Shown here: positions 61,745-64,000 of the stretch, piece by piece
Position numbering within the stretch: position 1 is the first letter of the stretch
How the letters are laid out: each line of letters starts with the position of its first letter
Translations under genes and position numbers: made by a program
Source: Aphelenchoides besseyi
Lineage: Eukaryota; Nematoda; Chromadorea; Rhabditida; Aphelenchoididae
Assembly: GCA_024699855.1 (NCBI GenBank)
Contig: JAMPIQ010000002.1
Location: 7,502,001 to 7,566,000, forward strand
Length of the DNA stretch: 64,000 nt
Direction of reading: 5' to 3'
Notes under the pieces: model-generated
Seen by the model: the letters and a program-made list of their open reading frames with translations, nothing else
Told to the model about the DNA's origin: nothing
The model's database searches: none

Positions 61745-64000
61745 GTTGAGAGTAAAGTGGCCAATGTTCGAAATGTAAAACGACAAGAAACAAACGTACA
61801 ATCGACGGCCGAAGCCGCCAATAGAAATGAATTCCGCCGAGGTTCCTAAGAGTTCTGAAATCCAAAGCAAATTCGACGATTTGCCGCCTTTCGGCGTTCG
61901 CTTCTTGTCGTCGATATGCGACAGACAAGAAGTCAAGAAGTTTCTGAAAAATAAGTTTAATATCGAAGAGTTGCCGTACAACGCGAAGATCAACCGACAA
62001 GCAAACAAAAACTTCACGTCTACGAAGACATACAAAGTTCAGTCAAGTACAGAACGATCGAACAGAACCGCCAATTAATTCGGGTATTTCATGACCAACG
62101 ATTACTGGCAAGAGATGAGTAGAAGAATTGACTTGAGACTAAAAACTGAAGACGCGAATGATGAGGACCGTTTCACTAATTGGAGTTCTTGTCAACGGCA
62201 CTCGCTCCAATTTGCTTCGGTTCATCGAGAGAATGTTTTCAGACTTGACGGAAACGAAGAAATTTGATTAAAAATATCGGAATTAAAAAGATTCGTCGAA
62301 TTCAACAATTGGCGGCAAAATCCCGAAAAGCGTAGGAGACAAATTGGTTGGGGCCAAAGGAAACGTTTTGATGTAAACGCCGCCAAAACGTGCGTAGAAG
62401 AACTCATCGTCCCGATTATCCGCATTTCGCTTCGACAACGTCGAGCGTGGACGTTTTCTATCGAAACAGCGTCCACCGACGAAACCAATCGGATTATAAA
62501 ATTAGCGCATAGATGCCCTGCTCTCACCAGCGCGTCAAAAACGCGGACCAAAAACTTCCAAAACACGGGAAATTGGCCGAAAATTTCGGTCGACAGAAAT
62601 CAAAACCCAAAAACGCCCACGCTTTTTGTTCAACGAAAAAGATCGTCTTCCTCCAAAGTTCAAACCCCAACTGAAGAACCTGATTAGCGTCTCTTTCCTG
62701 GTCTTCCATTGATTTCAAGTGGTCTTGTGGTTATGAGAAAACTCATAGTCGATCATCATCTTTTCGTCGGAACGTCAAGTTTTTCTGATCCACGAACTTT
62801 TCTATTGGAGACACTAGAGCGGAAGTTGCGACCAGAAAGCGAAGAAGAAGAGTCGGGAGAGCGCGGCGGAGATGAAAACGAAGCGAAAAGTATAGGAGGA
62901 CTCTTTCTGTGTTGTTGTTGGCCAATGCTGCGTGTGTGGTAATGAGTTTTCACTCTACCGCGCCATTTCAGTAGAAAAAGTTTCGACAGAATGCGCACGA
63001 GTTGCAAAGTCCTTCGGTCCGAACTTGTTGCCGTGGCCATTCGGACACAAATGACGAAATGAAGACGAGGAGGCGATGAGAAATTGAAAGACGAAATAGC
63101 TTCGAATTCCTTTCGCAATTCATCATTGGAAACAAATGCGAAAATTAAACTCAAACGCCTGTCGAAAAATAAACGTTTCTTCCTCTTCCTTATTCCGCCA
63201 CCTAAGGGCAACGAAATGTGGTCAACGGGAAGAAGGTGCCAACAGTCATCTTTCAGAACGCAACAATAGACGCCGTTCGACTTTTGCGTCCGTTGGACCG
63301 GAAATTAGATCAAAGTCGTAGACGTCGATGGCGAGAGAGGAACAGAAATGATTCGCTTCAACAACCGTGTGTCTCATGGGAATCTTCGTTAGTCGATTGA
63401 CATTTCATTTTAAGGAAAACACTCGAGTTTTGGTCATTCGAACAGGAAAAAGTTCAACAAAGTTGACGAATATAGTGCGTTGTTTCCAACAATTGGCATC
63501 AAGCAAAATGAACCGTACGGGCGATGAGAAAAGAGAAGGAAGAGCGAGGAAATTCGAGATCTCGAGAACGTGGGCCAACAACACTTGGACGGACTCACGT
63601 ATTCATTTGGCCATACGCATTTCGATTCACTACGCAGTAAAATGAGCGAAAATCGATTGCCGTCCTTTCGAAAGGTACACGACCCATAACTAATGGTTGT
63701 TTGCACACTGTAAAGGTGTTACGATTCAAAGTCCCTATAAACAATTCAAAAGTAGACGTGATTCTAAAAGTGTAGTCGTTTTGTACGTTAACACAACGCG
63801 TTGAAGCATAAGGTCTTGAATTTGTGATGCATGACCGACCGATTTCGTTAATATGCCCGATACAATGAAGATGTTGCGAAGGAAAAGGTCGTCGGTTTTG
63901 AAATTGTTTATGGTCACGTGAACTCGCGCGACAACAAACTGAAAAAACCACGGCCAATTCATTGGCAAAAATTAGCTCAGTTTATTTTGGTGTCTGATGT
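61745..64000. other. Right end, no supported gene
   Basis: Upstream region of Galpha. The minus frame reading into the MGQCAS start from 62035 is 5' flank, not protein. 62.2-63.5 kb is CGAAA-rich. Several 60-150-codon frames overlap on both strands and none has a domain. Confidence 0.45.

Noticed and set aside
61373..62035. 220-codon minus frame running into the Galpha P-loop exon
   Set aside because: The part before MGQCAS is in-frame 5' flank and the frame also reads through the first intron; the true start is the ATG at 61744.

Overview
The window looks like nuclear DNA of a nematode. Evidence: dense multi-exon genes with tiny GT-AG introns (mostly about 38-60 nt, acceptors TTTCAG/TTTTAG), initiator ATGs sitting just downstream of an unpaired TTTCAG-like acceptor (as expected of spliced-leader trans-splicing), a Nit-Fhit fusion, a vinculin with a proline-rich linker, and many conserved animal proteins that are strongly diverged. 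Non-coding DNA is A/T-biased but rich in TCG/CGA words. I cannot name the species; a lineage outside Caenorhabditis is a guess.

Layout. 1-5 kb: no supported gene. 5-11 kb (+): NAF1, a secreted MAM-like multi-module protein and a 3-hydroxyacyl-CoA dehydrogenase. 11.5-12.8 kb (-): a rhodopsin-like GPCR. 15.4-17 kb (-): a MAP-kinase phosphatase (rhodanese plus DUSP). 20-21.3 kb (-): an NHL-repeat protein of the Brat/NCL-1 type. 21.7-28.9 kb (+): MRPL46, a ZHP/RNF212-type RING protein, HGS/Hrs and an aldo-keto reductase. 29-30.5 kb (-): an unrecognised type I membrane glycoprotein. 30.8 kb (+): TAF13. 31.8-37.4 kb (-): a complete ten-exon vinculin whose first intron holds an unexplained coding-like segment. 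39-40.2 kb (-): an unrecognised Cys-motif protein. 40.6-41.4 kb (+): a centromeric-H3-like gene or pseudogene, followed at once by a 763-bp Tc1/mariner-type element with long inverted repeats. 42.5-43.5 kb (+): a multi-span membrane protein. 43.5-47.2 kb (-): Nit-Fhit, a FAM210-type protein and TRAP-delta, closely spaced and co-directional. 47.7-49.1 kb (+): a CAF1/CNOT7-family protein lacking one catalytic Asp. 50.4-51.5 kb (-): a Myb/SANT-like DNA-binding protein. 55.3-57.8 kb (-): proline dehydrogenase. 59.1-61.7 kb (-): a G-protein alpha subunit.

The genes are mainly unrelated housekeeping functions: snoRNP assembly, TFIID, mitochondrial translation and oxidation, endosomal sorting, ER translocation, adhesion and signalling. 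The TRAP-delta / FAM210 / Nit-Fhit block and the MRPL46 / RING pair are the best operon candidates. The most unusual observations are the CenH3-like locus (a histone H3-like N-terminal tail on a CENP-A-like core, interrupted by two in-frame TGA codons and one frame break), the CAF1 paralogue with an altered active site, the nested coding-like segment in vinculin intron 1, and a 20-nt microexon in the Myb/SANT gene. All gene models are manual splicing by eye and need transcript support.
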